A DNA stretch of 37,854 bases, taken from Vulcanimicrobiota bacterium (GTDB lineage: Bacteria; Vulcanimicrobiota; Vulcanimicrobiia; Vulcanimicrobiales; Vulcanimicrobiaceae). The stretch spans positions 1 through 37,854 of the forward strand of contig JASHPI010000220.1 in NCBI GenBank assembly GCA_030038215.1, in the 5' to 3' direction. A program made the position numbers and the translations under genes. Of this stretch, positions 14,959-23,648 are shown piece after piece (the stretch's first letter is position 1; each line of letters opens with the position of its first letter). A model generated the notes under the pieces. The model ran no database searches. It was not told the origin of the DNA and worked only from the letters and a program-made list of their open reading frames with translations.

Positions 14959-16347
14959 GTGCAGGCAGTAAAAGCGCCCGCCGGCGGAATGCTCCGCCCG
15001 CCGACGGTCGCCATCGTGGGACGCCCGAACGTCGGCAAGAGCGCGCTCTTCAACCGCTTGATCGGCCGGCGCTTGGCGATCGTCGAGGATACGCCGGGCG
15101 TCACGCGCGACCGGCTGTACGCGCTCTGCGATTGGCGCGGTCGCGTCTTCAGCGTCGTCGACACGGCCGGAATCGATCCGGACGCGGATGTCGCCCACGG
15201 CCCGGAGCTGGCCGATGCGACCCGGCGCCAAGCTGAAGCCGCCGCCGAAGAGTCCGACGTCGTCGTCTTCGTCGTCGACGCGCAAAATGGACTTCATCCA
15301 CTCGACGATGACGTCGCAGCAATCTTGCGGCGAAAGCGCCGGCCGATCGTGCTCGTTGCCAACAAGGCCGAAGCGCCCGATGCCGCTTCCTCGATTCACG
15401 CTGAGTTCGCGGCGCTCGGTTTCGGCGAACCGGTCGCCGTATCGGCAATCCACGGTGAAGGTACGGGTGACCTGCTCGACCGCATCGTCGAGCGGCTGCC
15501 GGCACAAGAGCTGCCGGCCGCACCCGAAGGCGAGCTCGCGCTCGCCATCATCGGACGGCCGAACGTCGGCAAGAGTTCGCTCCTTAACGCGCTGTTAGGC
15601 GAAGAGCGCGCACTAGTCTCAGACCTGCCGGGAACGACTCGCGACGCAGTCGATACGCTTTTTCGCTGGCACGAGCGCACGATTCGGCTGATCGATACGG
15701 CCGGCGTACGCAAGAAACCGCAGGCCCACGGAGCGATTGAATACTACGCGGCGCTGCGCTCGCTCGCCGCTGTCGCGCGCTGCGATATCGCGCTGCTCGT
15801 GTTCGATGCGATGATTGGGGTGACGGCACAAGATCGCCGCCTGGCCGGGATTGCGATCGAGGAGCGCAAGGGCCTGATCATCGTCGGCAATAAGTGGGAT
15901 CTCGTTCGCGAGCAGGAAGGCGACTACAGTCAAGGTGAGCTTGCCAACGTCGTGCACGAGGCGATACCGTTCGCGCGTTTCGCGCCGATCACGTTTCTTT
16001 CGGCCAAGTCGCAGCGGCGTCTGGGAAGCTTAATGCCGTTGGTCGATCGCGTGGCACAGAATCTCGACCGGCGCATCGCCACCGCGCCGCTCAACGCCGC
16101 GGTGCGCGAGACCGTGCTCGCCCATCCACCCGCCGCGATCGGTGGGAGATTATTGAAAATCTACTACGTCTCACAGCCGGCGACGCACCCGCCCGTCTTC
16201 GTCTTTCACTGCAACGACCCGGATCTGGTTCAGCCCCATTACAAACGATTCATCGAGAATGCGATCCGGCAGCATTTCGACTTTGAGGGCGTGCCGATCA
16301 CACTCGGATTTCGTCCGCGCCGCGATCGTGAGGAGGGTCCCGAATGA
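14959..16347 (+). CDS. der: Ribosome-assembly GTPase Der (EngA)
   Basis: This two-GTPase-domain protein is needed for 50S subunit maturation. The first G domain has GRPNVGKSALFNR (residues 21-33), DTPGVTRD and DTAG (about 68-71), with NKAE in place of the usual NKxD. The second has GRPNVGKSSLLNA (199-211), DLPGTTRDAVD, DTAGVRKK and NKWD. A KH-like C-terminal domain ends it. Length 462 aa is typical. The track start is a GTG (14959); an ATG at 14989 (MLRPPTVAIVG) would place the first P-loop at the usual distance and may be the true start. Its stop overlaps plsY (ATGA), and it opens a rightward operon of at least six genes. Confidence 0.97.
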   Translation: MQAVKAPAGGMLRPPTVAIVGRPNVGKSALFNRLIGRRLAIVEDTPGVTRDRLYALCDWRGRVFSVVDTAGIDPDADVAHGPELADATRRQAEAAAEESDVVVFVVDAQNGLHPLDDDVAAILRRKRRPIVLVANKAEAPDAASSIHAEFAALGFGEPVAVSAIHGEGTGDLLDRIVERLPAQELPAAPEGELALAIIGRPNVGKSSLLNALLGEERALVSDLPGTTRDAVDTLFRWHERTIRLIDTAGVRKKPQAHGAIEYYAALRSLAAVARCDIALLVFDAMIGVTAQDRRLAGIAIEERKGLIIVGNKWDLVREQEGDYSQGELANVVHEAIPFARFAPITFLSAKSQRRLGSLMPLVDRVAQNLDRRIATAPLNAAVRETVLAHPPAAIGGRLLKIYYVSQPATHPPVFVFHCNDPDLVQPHYKRFIENAIRQHFDFEGVPITLGFRPRRDREEGPE

Positions 16348-16946
16348 TTCCGCTCCTGACGTTCCTCGGTGCATTTCTGGTCGGATCGATTCCGTTCGGG
16401 TATCTCGTCGGCAAGTTTTTCTACCGCACCGACCTTCGCAAGCAAGGCTCCGGGAATATCGGCGCCATGAACGCGCTGCGTTCGCTGGGCAAAGCCGGTG
16501 CCGTGGCGGTATTGCTTGCTGACGCGCTCAAGGGACTCGCGCCTGCCCTGGTCGCGGTATCGCACTCGCAGCTCCTGGGCGCGATCGCCGCCGCAGGAGC
16601 TGTGCTGGGGCACTGCTTCACGCCGTGGCTTGGATTTCGCGGCGGCAAGGGCGTCGCGACCTCCTTCGGCGCGTTGTTCGCGCTCTGCTGGCCGGCCGGC
16701 CTGGTCGCCGCCGGCGGCTGGATAGCGGGCGCCGTCCTGACGCGGTATTCGTCGGTCGGCTCGATGCTCGGCAGCGTGCTCGCTCCGTTTGCGGTGTGGT
16801 TTTTTACCGGCTCGCCGGTCGAAACGCTCTATGCGATCTTCGCAGCACTTCTGATCCTCTACACGCATCGTGAGAATATCGGTCGCTTGCGCGCGGGAAC
16901 CGAGGGGCCGATCCGTTTGTCAGCGCGAAAGGACTTTCACGCATGA
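16344..16946 (+). CDS. plsY: Acyl-phosphate:glycerol-3-phosphate acyltransferase PlsY
   Basis: This 200-aa integral membrane enzyme performs the first acylation of glycerol-3-phosphate in phospholipid synthesis, using acyl-phosphate. Signature motifs are present: GSIPFGYLVG (about 14-23), KQGSGNIGAMNALRSLGK (33-50; usually GATN) and FRGGKGVATSFGA (about 97-109). About seven membrane segments are predicted. The ATG at 16344 overlaps the der stop and its own TGA overlaps the efp ATG, so der, plsY and efp are tightly coupled. Confidence 0.97.
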   Translation: MIPLLTFLGAFLVGSIPFGYLVGKFFYRTDLRKQGSGNIGAMNALRSLGKAGAVAVLLADALKGLAPALVAVSHSQLLGAIAAAGAVLGHCFTPWLGFRGGKGVATSFGALFALCWPAGLVAAGGWIAGAVLTRYSSVGSMLGSVLAPFAVWFFTGSPVETLYAIFAALLILYTHRENIGRLRAGTEGPIRLSARKDFHA

Positions 16947-17503
16947 TTTCCTCGAACGATCTCCGGAACGGCGTCACAATCATCGTGGACGGACAGCTCT
17001 GGACCGTCCTCGAGTTTCTGCACGTCAAGCCCGGCAAAGGGTCGGCCTTCGTGCGGACGCGCTTAAAGAACGTAAAGACCGGAACCACCTTGGAGCGCAC
17101 CTTTCGCGCCGGTGAAAAGCTCGAGCGAGCCACCGTCGACAACCGTCAGATGCAGATGCTCTACAACGACGCCGACGGCTATCATTTCATGGATCAGGAG
17201 ACGTTCGAGAACGTCACGCTTCAGCGCGACTTGATCGGCGATCCGGCCGACTTCTTGAAAGACGGCATGATCGTCGACGTGCAGTTCCATGATGGGGTAC
17301 CGATCGGCATCGATCTTCCGGCCCACGTCGAGCTGCGGATCGTTGAAACCGATCCGGGCTTCAGAGGTGACACGGCGACGAACACGACCAAACCCGCCAA
17401 GCTCGAAACGGGTGCGACCGTTCAAGTTCCGCTTTTCGTTGAAACGGGGGACGTCATTCGCATCGATACGCGCGACCGCCGCTACATCGGACGTTCCAAC
17501 TAG
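16943..17503 (+). CDS. efp: Translation elongation factor P
   Basis: This 186-aa three-domain protein relieves ribosome stalling at polyproline. The KOW-like domain I holds HVKPGKGSAFVRTR, with Lys32 at the tip where EF-P is modified. The S1-like third domain includes the conserved IRIDTRDRRYIGRSN end. The Lys indicates an EpmA/B-type or Bacillus-type modification route rather than Arg rhamnosylation, and no modifying enzyme gene is in the window. Several products nearby have Pro-rich linkers (the barrel protein and the TolC-like protein) and could depend on it. It overlaps plsY by 4 nt. Confidence 0.98.
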   Translation: MISSNDLRNGVTIIVDGQLWTVLEFLHVKPGKGSAFVRTRLKNVKTGTTLERTFRAGEKLERATVDNRQMQMLYNDADGYHFMDQETFENVTLQRDLIGDPADFLKDGMIVDVQFHDGVPIGIDLPAHVELRIVETDPGFRGDTATNTTKPAKLETGATVQVPLFVETGDVIRIDTRDRRYIGRSN

Positions 17504-17524
17504 CCTCGCGGGACCTTCGTCCGC

Positions 17525-18295
17525 GTGCATCACCTCGAGCTCTTCGCGGCAGCCTTCGTGGCGAGCATTTTCGGTTCGATGGTGGGTCTGGGCGGTGGCT
17601 TCATCCTCGTTCCGATCCTTCGGATCTTCTTAGGCTTCTCGCCAGCCGATGCGGCCGGCACCTCGCTCGTCTTGATCCTAGCAAACAGCGCCAGCGGCGC
17701 GTTCACCTATTTCCTGCATCGGCGCGTTCACCTGAAGATCGGGCTGTTGATCGCGCTCGGAGGCCTACCCGGCAGCATCATTGGAGCGATGCTCTCCTTG
17801 CACATTCCGGCGCGAATTTTCGACACGATCTTGGCGGTTCTGCTGATCGCGGTGGCGATCGACATGGCCGTGAACGCCAAGCGCCGGTTGGCCGACCGGC
17901 CCGAGTCCGAGAGCGTCGAAACGATCAAGGGCATGTCGTACCGGGGCGCGGTCGCGCTCGGCTTTGCGGTGGGACTCTTCCTCAGCCTGTTCGGCGTAGG
18001 CGGAGGAATCGTGCTGGTTCCAACGTTCCTTTATTTCTCCGAGCTGCCCGCGCACGCGATTAGCGCGACATCGCATTTTGCGATCCTGCTCACTACCCCG
18101 CCGGGTTTGATCACACACATCCTCCAGCGCGACGTGGTGGGCACCGACGTCATTCCGCTCGTTGCTGCCGGGCTGCTGGGCGGCCCGATCGGCGCGCGTC
18201 TTTCGCTTCGGCTGCGGTCGCCTCAGCTCCTGATCGCGGTTGCGACCGCGCTTGTCGTCGCGGCAGTAACCCTCGTTTGGAGGCAGATTACGTGA
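17525..18295 (+). CDS. TauE/SafE-family membrane transporter
   Basis: This 256-aa protein has about eight membrane helices in two related halves. Each half starts with the family signature: ASIFGSMVGLGGGFILVPIL near residue 14, and FLSLFGVGGGIVLVPTFLYF near 155. The family exports small sulfur-containing or organic anions such as sulfite or sulfoacetate; the substrate here is not predictable. The start is a GTG at 17525, 21 nt after efp. The stop overlaps the next gene's GTG (GTGA). The clustering with efp appears to be operon position rather than function. Confidence 0.9.
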   Translation: MHHLELFAAAFVASIFGSMVGLGGGFILVPILRIFLGFSPADAAGTSLVLILANSASGAFTYFLHRRVHLKIGLLIALGGLPGSIIGAMLSLHIPARIFDTILAVLLIAVAIDMAVNAKRRLADRPESESVETIKGMSYRGAVALGFAVGLFLSLFGVGGGIVLVPTFLYFSELPAHAISATSHFAILLTTPPGLITHILQRDVVGTDVIPLVAAGLLGGPIGARLSLRLRSPQLLIAVATALVVAAVTLVWRQIT

Positions 18296-19347
18296 GCGTA
18301 AAAGCCGCGCCGCTCGCGGCGGTGCTGCTCGCGTTTGCCATCCCGCGCGCGGCGGCAGCAAGTCCGGTCATTCGCATCTTGGCGCTACCCCACGACGCGA
18401 GCATCGACCCGTTCGGCGACCGGGCGCTGATGGCGACGAGCCGAGATGGGCAGATCGCGGCGACGCTCACCATCGGCGGCTTTGCCAAGCGCGCGATTCT
18501 CTGGCGCTCGGACGGTTCGTATCGGCTCTTCGGAGCGCCGAGCTCGCTGGCCGGATTCGACGCCTCGGACTCACTGCTCCTCAATGCCGGCCGGCCAGCA
18601 CGCGTCTGGCGCGATTCGCCGGTCGCTGCAATCGATACCAGCACGTGTGAGAGCTTTCCGCAGCTTTCGAGCGGGCCAGTCCTCACGGGTGCACTGCGAA
18701 ACGGAGCGCTGATCGCGACGATGCTTTCACCGCCGGTCGTTGATCTCGACGATACCAGCGGTTCGCGCGCGCCGGTCGCACTCTATCTGTGGAGCGGCCA
18801 TTGCTACAACATGGGCAACGGGATCGCGCTTGGAACCGACGGACTTTATACCGCGGGCTACGTCGGCTACATCGCGAACGTCCCGGCACCGTCAAACGCG
18901 GTTTCGGAGAAGGAACGATTCGTTGCTACCCGATGGCTGGTGCGCACCGGCCAAGCGCTGGGGAGCGGCGTCGCTCTTGCCGTGAACGCCGGCGGAACGA
19001 CCGTCGGGGCGGATGCGCCGCCGGGCGATCTTGGCTATGCATTCTCGCCGCACGCGCTGTTGTGGCAGCCTGGTCACGGCGCGCTCGAAGTCGCGCCGGA
19101 GAGCGCGCTGAGTGTCGCCTATGCGGTGGACGAGGACGGCCACGTCGCCGGGATGCTCGAGGACGCGCAGGGACGACACTACGCCTTCCTTTGGGAGAGC
19201 GGCCGCTTGCGGCGGCTCGACGACGTCGTCGGGTCGTCCGACTGGCGATTTGAATGCGCTTATGCATTCGCTCCCGACGGTGCGGTCGTCGGCATCGGAC
19301 GCTACCGCGGCCGGCCGAGCGCCTTCGTCATCGAAGGCATCGAGTAG
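18292..19347 (+). CDS. Secreted HAF-repeat-like protein
   Basis: This 351-aa protein starts at a GTG (18292) overlapping the previous stop; the five extra track codons are upstream. A signal peptide is clear (LAAVLLAFAIPRAAAASP). The mature part contains repeats of the form AYAVDEDGHVAGML...YAFLWESGRLRRL, FAPDGAVVGIG...SAFVIEG and PHALLWQPGHG. These resemble the HAF extracellular repeats found in many environmental bacteria and probably form a propeller-like beta fold. The function is unknown. One pair of Cys (STCES, SGHCYN) could form a disulfide. It is encoded inside the der-plsY-efp operon, which is an odd setting for a secreted repeat protein. Confidence 0.72.
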   Translation: MSVKAAPLAAVLLAFAIPRAAAASPVIRILALPHDASIDPFGDRALMATSRDGQIAATLTIGGFAKRAILWRSDGSYRLFGAPSSLAGFDASDSLLLNAGRPARVWRDSPVAAIDTSTCESFPQLSSGPVLTGALRNGALIATMLSPPVVDLDDTSGSRAPVALYLWSGHCYNMGNGIALGTDGLYTAGYVGYIANVPAPSNAVSEKERFVATRWLVRTGQALGSGVALAVNAGGTTVGADAPPGDLGYAFSPHALLWQPGHGALEVAPESALSVAYAVDEDGHVAGMLEDAQGRHYAFLWESGRLRRLDDVVGSSDWRFECAYAFAPDGAVVGIGRYRGRPSAFVIEGIE

Positions 19348-19361
19348 GGTATAGGTAGCCA

Positions 19362-19784
19362 ATGCAGTTTGCGATTCCGGCCCTTCTCGTCGTCCACGTC
19401 TTCGCGGCAGTCTTCTGGTACGGTTCGGCGATGTTTCTCGTTCGTTTCGTCCTCCCGACCGCATCGGCCGCGGGCGAGAGCGGCGAGCTCTTCCTGTTGC
19501 GCATGGTCGAGCAGACGCGCTTTCCCTATGCACTGGTCGGAGCCGGCGCGCTAACGGTACTCACCGGCCTCGCACTGCTGGATTTGGTTTCCGGCAACTT
19601 CAGTCCGGCGTTCATGGGCACGAATATGGGAATCGCGCTATCCGCCGGCGGAGCGTGCGCGCTGGTGGCGTTCCTGCTGGCGATCCTGTTCGCTCGGGGC
19701 CTGCGCACGCGCGCCATCGGCGCCGCGCTGATCCTCTTTCTCGGTCTCGCGCTGTTGGCGATGGTGCTCAGCCACTACGTCTAG
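19362..19784 (+). CDS. Four-helix membrane protein, CopD/DUF2269-like
   Basis: This is a 140-aa protein with four membrane segments: ALLVVHVFAAVFWYGSAMFLVRFVL, LVGAGALTVLTGLALL, IALSAGGACALVAFLLAILFA and AALILFLGLALLAMVLSHYV. A His and Trp in the first helix (VVHVFAAVFW) and a C-terminal His recall heme-binding four-helix proteins related to CopD/DUF2269, but the match is loose. It lies 14 nt after the HAF gene and probably ends the operon. Its stop is 4 nt from the convergent propeller gene, with no visible terminator. Confidence 0.7.
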   Translation: MQFAIPALLVVHVFAAVFWYGSAMFLVRFVLPTASAAGESGELFLLRMVEQTRFPYALVGAGALTVLTGLALLDLVSGNFSPAFMGTNMGIALSAGGACALVAFLLAILFARGLRTRAIGAALILFLGLALLAMVLSHYV

Positions 19785-19788
19785 CGGG

Positions 19789-20781
19789 CTATGGCATGAA
19801 TCGTCCGATGCGGTTCTGATTGAGCTCGGTGAACCACAGCGCTTTGTCGGAGCCGAGCGCAATGCCCCACATTCCACGCGTCAGCGGCCCGGTCGTATAC
19901 TCGACGATCTCGCCACCGTGGATCGTGCCGATCTCGCTGTCCTCGTCGGCTGCGAACCAGATATTGTGGTCTGGACCGATCGTTATCGAGGTTATCGCAC
20001 CGCTCTCGCTCGCCGGAACCGCGTGTTCGGTAAAATGACCCGATGTGGTTACTTCGCCGACACCATCGCTTTCGCCGAACCATAAGGCGCCGCCGTGACT
20101 GACGATTGGTTGGGGCTCATCGTCCCCGTCGGTATTCTTGAAGAGACGAACCTGGCCCGAGATCGTAATGCGCCCGATTTGATTGGTTGAGAACTGCGTG
20201 AACCAGAGTGCGCCATCCGGGCCCGTAGTAATGCCGGACTCGGCGATGTTATTTTTCGATGGTACCTTGAACTCGGTCACCTTGCCGGCCGGGGTCATGC
20301 GCCCGATCCAATTGGCACCGTTTTCGTTCTCGGTGAACCAGAGCGCGCCGTCGGGGCCCTTGGTAATCGCGTAGGGAGGGTGCGCGACGGGGTACTCGGT
20401 GATGCGACCGGAAGTGGTGATGCGCCCGATCGCCCACTTGAACTGGGTCTGTGTAAACCACAGCGCCTTGTCGGGACCGGCAACGATCTCGGCTGGGTAA
20501 ACGTCCTTCGTCTTCGTTGGGTAGCTGCTCTGCTTTCCGGCGGTCGTGATTCGGCCGATGCGGCTGGCGTCGGTTTCGGTAAACCAGAGCGCTCCGTCGG
20601 GCCCACTCGCGATGTAGAGCACCCCCGCCGAGCGAGGCTTCACCGGGTAGAATCTAACGTTTGCGCCGGCCGCACCCTGCAGAACGTTGGGTTCGACCGG
20701 CGCGGTCGGAGCCGGTCCGTACGTTGCGGAGCAGCCGGCGAACGCGACCGCCAGCGCCAGCGAAAATCGACCCGATGCCAT
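19789..20781 (-). CDS. Seven-bladed beta-propeller lipoprotein, Vgb (streptogramin lyase)-like
   Basis: This 330-aa protein has a lipoprotein-type signal (LALAVAFAGCSAT; Cys17). Seven repeats follow with the form GPDGALWFTE...IGRITTSGK, the blade pattern of virginiamycin B lyase-like and NHL-type propellers. Blades 5 and 6 are degenerate (HGGALWFGESDGVGEVTTSG, GPDHNIWFAADEDSEIGTI). The catalytic His residues of true streptogramin lyases are not clearly present; the last blade reads MWGIALG where lyases usually have PHGI. A structural or binding propeller at the outer membrane or periplasm is more likely than antibiotic degradation. It follows fumC by 48 nt on the same strand. Confidence 0.82.
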   Translation of the reverse strand: MASGRFSLALAVAFAGCSATYGPAPTAPVEPNVLQGAAGANVRFYPVKPRSAGVLYIASGPDGALWFTETDASRIGRITTAGKQSSYPTKTKDVYPAEIVAGPDKALWFTQTQFKWAIGRITTSGRITEYPVAHPPYAITKGPDGALWFTENENGANWIGRMTPAGKVTEFKVPSKNNIAESGITTGPDGALWFTQFSTNQIGRITISGQVRLFKNTDGDDEPQPIVSHGGALWFGESDGVGEVTTSGHFTEHAVPASESGAITSITIGPDHNIWFAADEDSEIGTIHGGEIVEYTTGPLTRGMWGIALGSDKALWFTELNQNRIGRFMP

Positions 20782-20829
20782 GGCGCCATTCTAGGCGCTC
20801 GAGCGTCAGCCGATCGTCAGCGCTCGCGG

Positions 20830-22263
20830 TTAGGCCTTGGGGCTGGTCATCTCCTTGGGCACGACGATCCGATCGTATTGCTCTTCGCTCACGTGCCCGA
20901 GCGCGAGGGCGGCCTTCTTCAACGTCGTCTTCTCTTTGTGCGCCTTCTTGGCAATCTCGGCAGCTTTGTCGTATCCGATGTGCGGTGAAAGGGCGGTAAC
21001 GACCATCAGCGATTCGTCGAGATATCGTTTGATCGCCTCTTCGTTGGCCTGCAAACCCTCGACGGCGTGTTCGCGGAACATCGTGCAGGCATCGCGCAGC
21101 AGCGTTGTCGAGTGCAGAAAGTTGTAGATCATCACCGGGTTGAAGACGTTCAGCTCGAAGTTTCCTTGTGAGGCCGCGAAGCTGATCGCGAGGTCATTGC
21201 CGTAGACCTGCACGCAGACCATCGTCATCGCCTCGGACTGCGTCGGATTCACTTTTCCCGGCATGATCGAGCTGCCCGGCTCGTTCTCGGGCAGGATCAG
21301 CTCGCCGATTCCGGCCCGTGGCCCCGAGGCGAGCCAACGGATGTCGTTGGCGATCTTCATCAACGCCGCCGCGAGCATCTTCAACGCGCCCGACGCGAAG
21401 ACGAAATCGTCGTGCGAAGCGAGCGCGGTGAATTTGTTCGGGTGCGAACGGAAGGGAAGACCCGTCAGCTCGGAGATCTTCTTCGCGGTGCGTTCCCCGA
21501 ACTCGGGATGCGCGTTGAGACCGGTGCCGACCGCCGTGCCCCCGATGGCAAGATCGTAGAGCGGCTTGAGCGCTTCCCGGCAGGCGGCGATCGCGCGGTC
21601 GAGCTGCGTAACGTAGCCCGAAAACTCTTGGCCCAGCGTCAGCGGCGTCGCATCCTGCAGATGCGTGCGCCCGACCTTCACCAGGTGGGACCATTGCTTG
21701 GCCTTGACGTCGAGCGCGTCGCGCAGCGCTTGCACCGCGGGCAGCATCGCCGCCATCGCTTCGGCTGCGGCCACGTGCATGGCGGTCGGAAAGGTATCGT
21801 TGGAAGACTGCGACATGTTCACGTGATCGTTGGGATGAATCGGCTTCTTCGATCCCAGCTCTCCGCCCGCGAGCTCGATGGCGCGATTGGAGATGACCTC
21901 GTTGACGTTCATGTTGGTCTGCGTCCCCGAGCCCGTTTGCCAGACGCGCAGCGGAAAATGCGCGTCCAGTTTGCCTTCGATCACCTCGTCGGCTGCGCGT
22001 ACAATTAGCCGGGCTTTCTCCTCCTCGAGCCGGCCAAGCTCGTGGTTCACCAACGCGGCCGCCTTCTTTAGTACGCCCATCGCGTGAATAACTTGGCGCG
22101 GCATCACGTCACGCGGCCAAGTGCCCTCGCCGATGTCGAAGTGAACGAGCGAGCGCGCGGACTGCGCGCCATAATATTTGTCGGCCGGCACCTCGATCGT
22201 GCCCATTGAGTCGCTCTCGGTGCGCGTCCTGGTGCTGTCCTTGGTGATGTCGGTCGTGGCCAT
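20830..22263 (-). CDS. fumC: Class II fumarate hydratase (fumarase C)
   Basis: This oxygen-stable, iron-free fumarase interconverts fumarate and malate in the TCA cycle. The 477-aa length is typical apart from about ten extra N-terminal residues. Motifs seen are [70 protein letters not shown] and the family signature [16 protein letters not shown]. The GTQTNMN and [11 protein letters not shown] segments distinguish fumarase from aspartase and argininosuccinate lyase only partly, but the whole pattern is FumC. A GGGGAG lies 13 nt before the ATG. Confidence 0.97.
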   Translation of the reverse strand: MATTDITKDSTRTRTESDSMGTIEVPADKYYGAQSARSLVHFDIGEGTWPRDVMPRQVIHAMGVLKKAAALVNHELGRLEEEKARLIVRAADEVIEGKLDAHFPLRVWQTGSGTQTNMNVNEVISNRAIELAGGELGSKKPIHPNDHVNMSQSSNDTFPTAMHVAAAEAMAAMLPAVQALRDALDVKAKQWSHLVKVGRTHLQDATPLTLGQEFSGYVTQLDRAIAACREALKPLYDLAIGGTAVGTGLNAHPEFGERTAKKISELTGLPFRSHPNKFTALASHDDFVFASGALKMLAAALMKIANDIRWLASGPRAGIGELILPENEPGSSIMPGKVNPTQSEAMTMVCVQVYGNDLAISFAASQGNFELNVFNPVMIYNFLHSTTLLRDACTMFREHAVEGLQANEEAIKRYLDESLMVVTALSPHIGYDKAAEIAKKAHKEKTTLKKAALALGHVSEEQYDRIVVPKEMTSPKA

Positions 22264-22313
22264 GGTTCTATTTTCGCTCCCCGCCGGCCGATTCAGCCCC
22301 GACGAAAGTCGCC

Positions 22314-22637
22314 CTACTCAGGGCAGCGCGCGTAGAGCACCGCGCCGGGCATGTGATAGCCCTGCGTGTTGTGGACGATCTTCTTCGTCGCGGCGATATA
22401 GACGAAGTTGTCCACGTTGCCCTCTTGCTTCCAGTGGATCGCGCCGTGCCCGTTGCCGTCGTCGTTGGGGTAGTAGACGATCGGCTCGGCCAGGTTCTTT
22501 CCAAGCTTGGCGGTCGTGGCCGTAATAACGAGCTGCGAGCTGGGATTGCTGCACCGGCCGCTCGACCAGGTGCCGATCATCGCGGACGGCACCGTCGACG
22601 CGGCGGCGACGACGAGGGCCGCGAGGAGCGCAAGCAC
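22314..22637 (-). CDS. Small secreted protein of unknown function
   Basis: This is a 107-aa product starting at a GTG (22637) just two nt after the SprT-like gene's stop, with GGAG eight nt upstream. The ORF track hides it in a 165-aa shadow extension. The first 20 residues ([19 protein letters not shown]) form a signal peptide. The mature part begins [19 protein letters not shown] and ends [10 protein letters not shown], so two Cys could bridge the ends of a small beta-rich domain. The GTW start and beta pattern loosely resemble lipocalin-like or META-type domains, but I do not recognise a family. It lies between sprT and fumC and is probably co-transcribed with both. Confidence 0.65.
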   Translation of the reverse strand: MLALLAALVVAAASTVPSAMIGTWSSGRCSNPSSQLVITATTAKLGKNLAEPIVYYPNDDGNGHGAIHWKQEGNVDNFVYIAATKKIVHNTQGYHMPGAVLYARCPE

Positions 22638-22639
22638 CC

Positions 22640-23188
22640 TCAGGCTCCGCTCAAGGCGGCACGCGGCACGTCGATGGTCGTGCCGACCGCTTTCGTCTCC
22701 ACGATCTCGTAGATCGTAAGCGGATAACGGGCATCGAAGCGACGCTTGTTGCAGCGCGCGCAGCTCGAGGGCCTGCCTGGGCGCTTGCGCCGCAGCACTT
22801 CGAAGCCGCACTGCTCGCAGCGCAGGATATAGCGTTTGCTCGATTCATTGAGCGGCCGTACGTTGCCCAGCTCGTGGTGGATCGAGGTCAAACCGCACTC
22901 GCGAAGCTTGCGCCGAAAGCGTGCACCATGCCCCGTGTCGCGAAAGTTTGCGTAGCACCAAGCATGGATCATTTCGTGGAGCAGGGTCTCCTCGAGCGCG
23001 TCCGGATACTTGCGAAAATGTTTGGGCGACAGCTCGATGAGCATCGGATGCGCGCCGTATGTGATGCGCCCGGCAGAGTTCGAGAAGCGCTCGTTGTAGC
23101 GAATGCGGCAATCGGGAGCTTCACCGTTGAAGAACCGGCAGTTCAGGCGAGCAAAGAGCAGTTGCAGATCGGTTTCGGTAGGAAGCAC
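22640..23188 (-). CDS. SprT-like zinc metalloprotease
   Basis: This 182-aa protein starts at a GTG (23188). The 207-aa track version begins inside the divergent gene's leader. It has the SprT/Spartan-like gluzincin motif LLHEMIHAWCYANFRDTGHG, with His71, Glu72, His75 and third ligand His87. A C-terminal zinc ribbon follows (RCEQCGFEVLRRKR...CARCNKR). SprT-like proteins degrade DNA-protein crosslinks in eukaryotes; bacterial roles are poorly known. Its start lies 7 nt from the start of the divergent TPR gene, so each gene's promoter must sit in the other's coding region. Confidence 0.9.
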   Translation of the reverse strand: MLPTETDLQLLFARLNCRFFNGEAPDCRIRYNERFSNSAGRITYGAHPMLIELSPKHFRKYPDALEETLLHEMIHAWCYANFRDTGHGARFRRKLRECGLTSIHHELGNVRPLNESSKRYILRCEQCGFEVLRRKRPGRPSSCARCNKRRFDARYPLTIYEIVETKAVGTTIDVPRAALSGA

Positions 23189-23195
23189 GCATGAT

Positions 23196-23648
23196 TTGAT
23201 TCGTCGCGCGTCCAAACGACTCTTCGTGCCGCCCGAGTCGCCGCGCGGGCTCCCGCCGCGCATCTATCTGCCGATCGTCACCCTCATCGCAGCCGTTTTT
23301 CTCTGCGTGATGGCGTATCTCGTCGCCGACGGATTCGGGGTTACCGGTTCGGTTTTCGGTAAGGCAGGCGCACCCCAAGCGTCGAGCGCGACGCAGGCGC
23401 AAGGTTCGCAAAACGCCGTCGAAGGCGGACCGCCGGCCCCCGTGATGGCGCAGCTGAAGAGCCTGCGCGAGCGAATTGCGGCACACCCCAACGACGACGT
23501 CGCGATGACGCAGCTGGCCGACATGTATCTGGCGGCCAATTTCTTCGCCCAAGCGATTCCGCTCTACGAACGCGCGCTGCGCGTCAACCCGCACAACGTC
23601 GCGGCACAGACCGGTTTGGCGCAGGCGCGAGAGGGACTGCATGAGTAG
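23196..23648 (+). CDS. Membrane-anchored TPR protein
   Basis: This protein of about 150 aa probably starts at a TTG (23196, MIRRASKRLFVPPES); a GTG at 23226 is an alternative. One membrane helix lies in IVTLIAAVFLCVMAYLVADG. A Gln/Ala/Ser linker follows, and then about 65 residues form one to two tetratricopeptide repeats (DVAMTQLADMYLAANFFAQAIPLYERALRVNPHNVAAQTGLAQ), similar to CcmH/NrfG-type TPRs. It overlaps the first M55 gene by 8 nt, so the two are translated together. The TPR may scaffold an envelope-associated complex, which is inference. Confidence 0.78.
   Translation: MIRRASKRLFVPPESPRGLPPRIYLPIVTLIAAVFLCVMAYLVADGFGVTGSVFGKAGAPQASSATQAQGSQNAVEGGPPAPVMAQLKSLRERIAAHPNDDVAMTQLADMYLAANFFAQAIPLYERALRVNPHNVAAQTGLAQAREGLHE

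Noticed and set aside
19789-20781. Antibiotic-inactivating streptogramin lyase
   Set aside because: The propeller repeats match the fold, but the catalytic His pattern is not evident, so resistance cannot be claimed.
20796-20805. Perfect 10-bp palindrome CGCTCGAGCG between fumC and the propeller gene
   Set aside because: It has no loop or T-tract for a terminator and no second copy; such short GC palindromes arise by chance in this composition.
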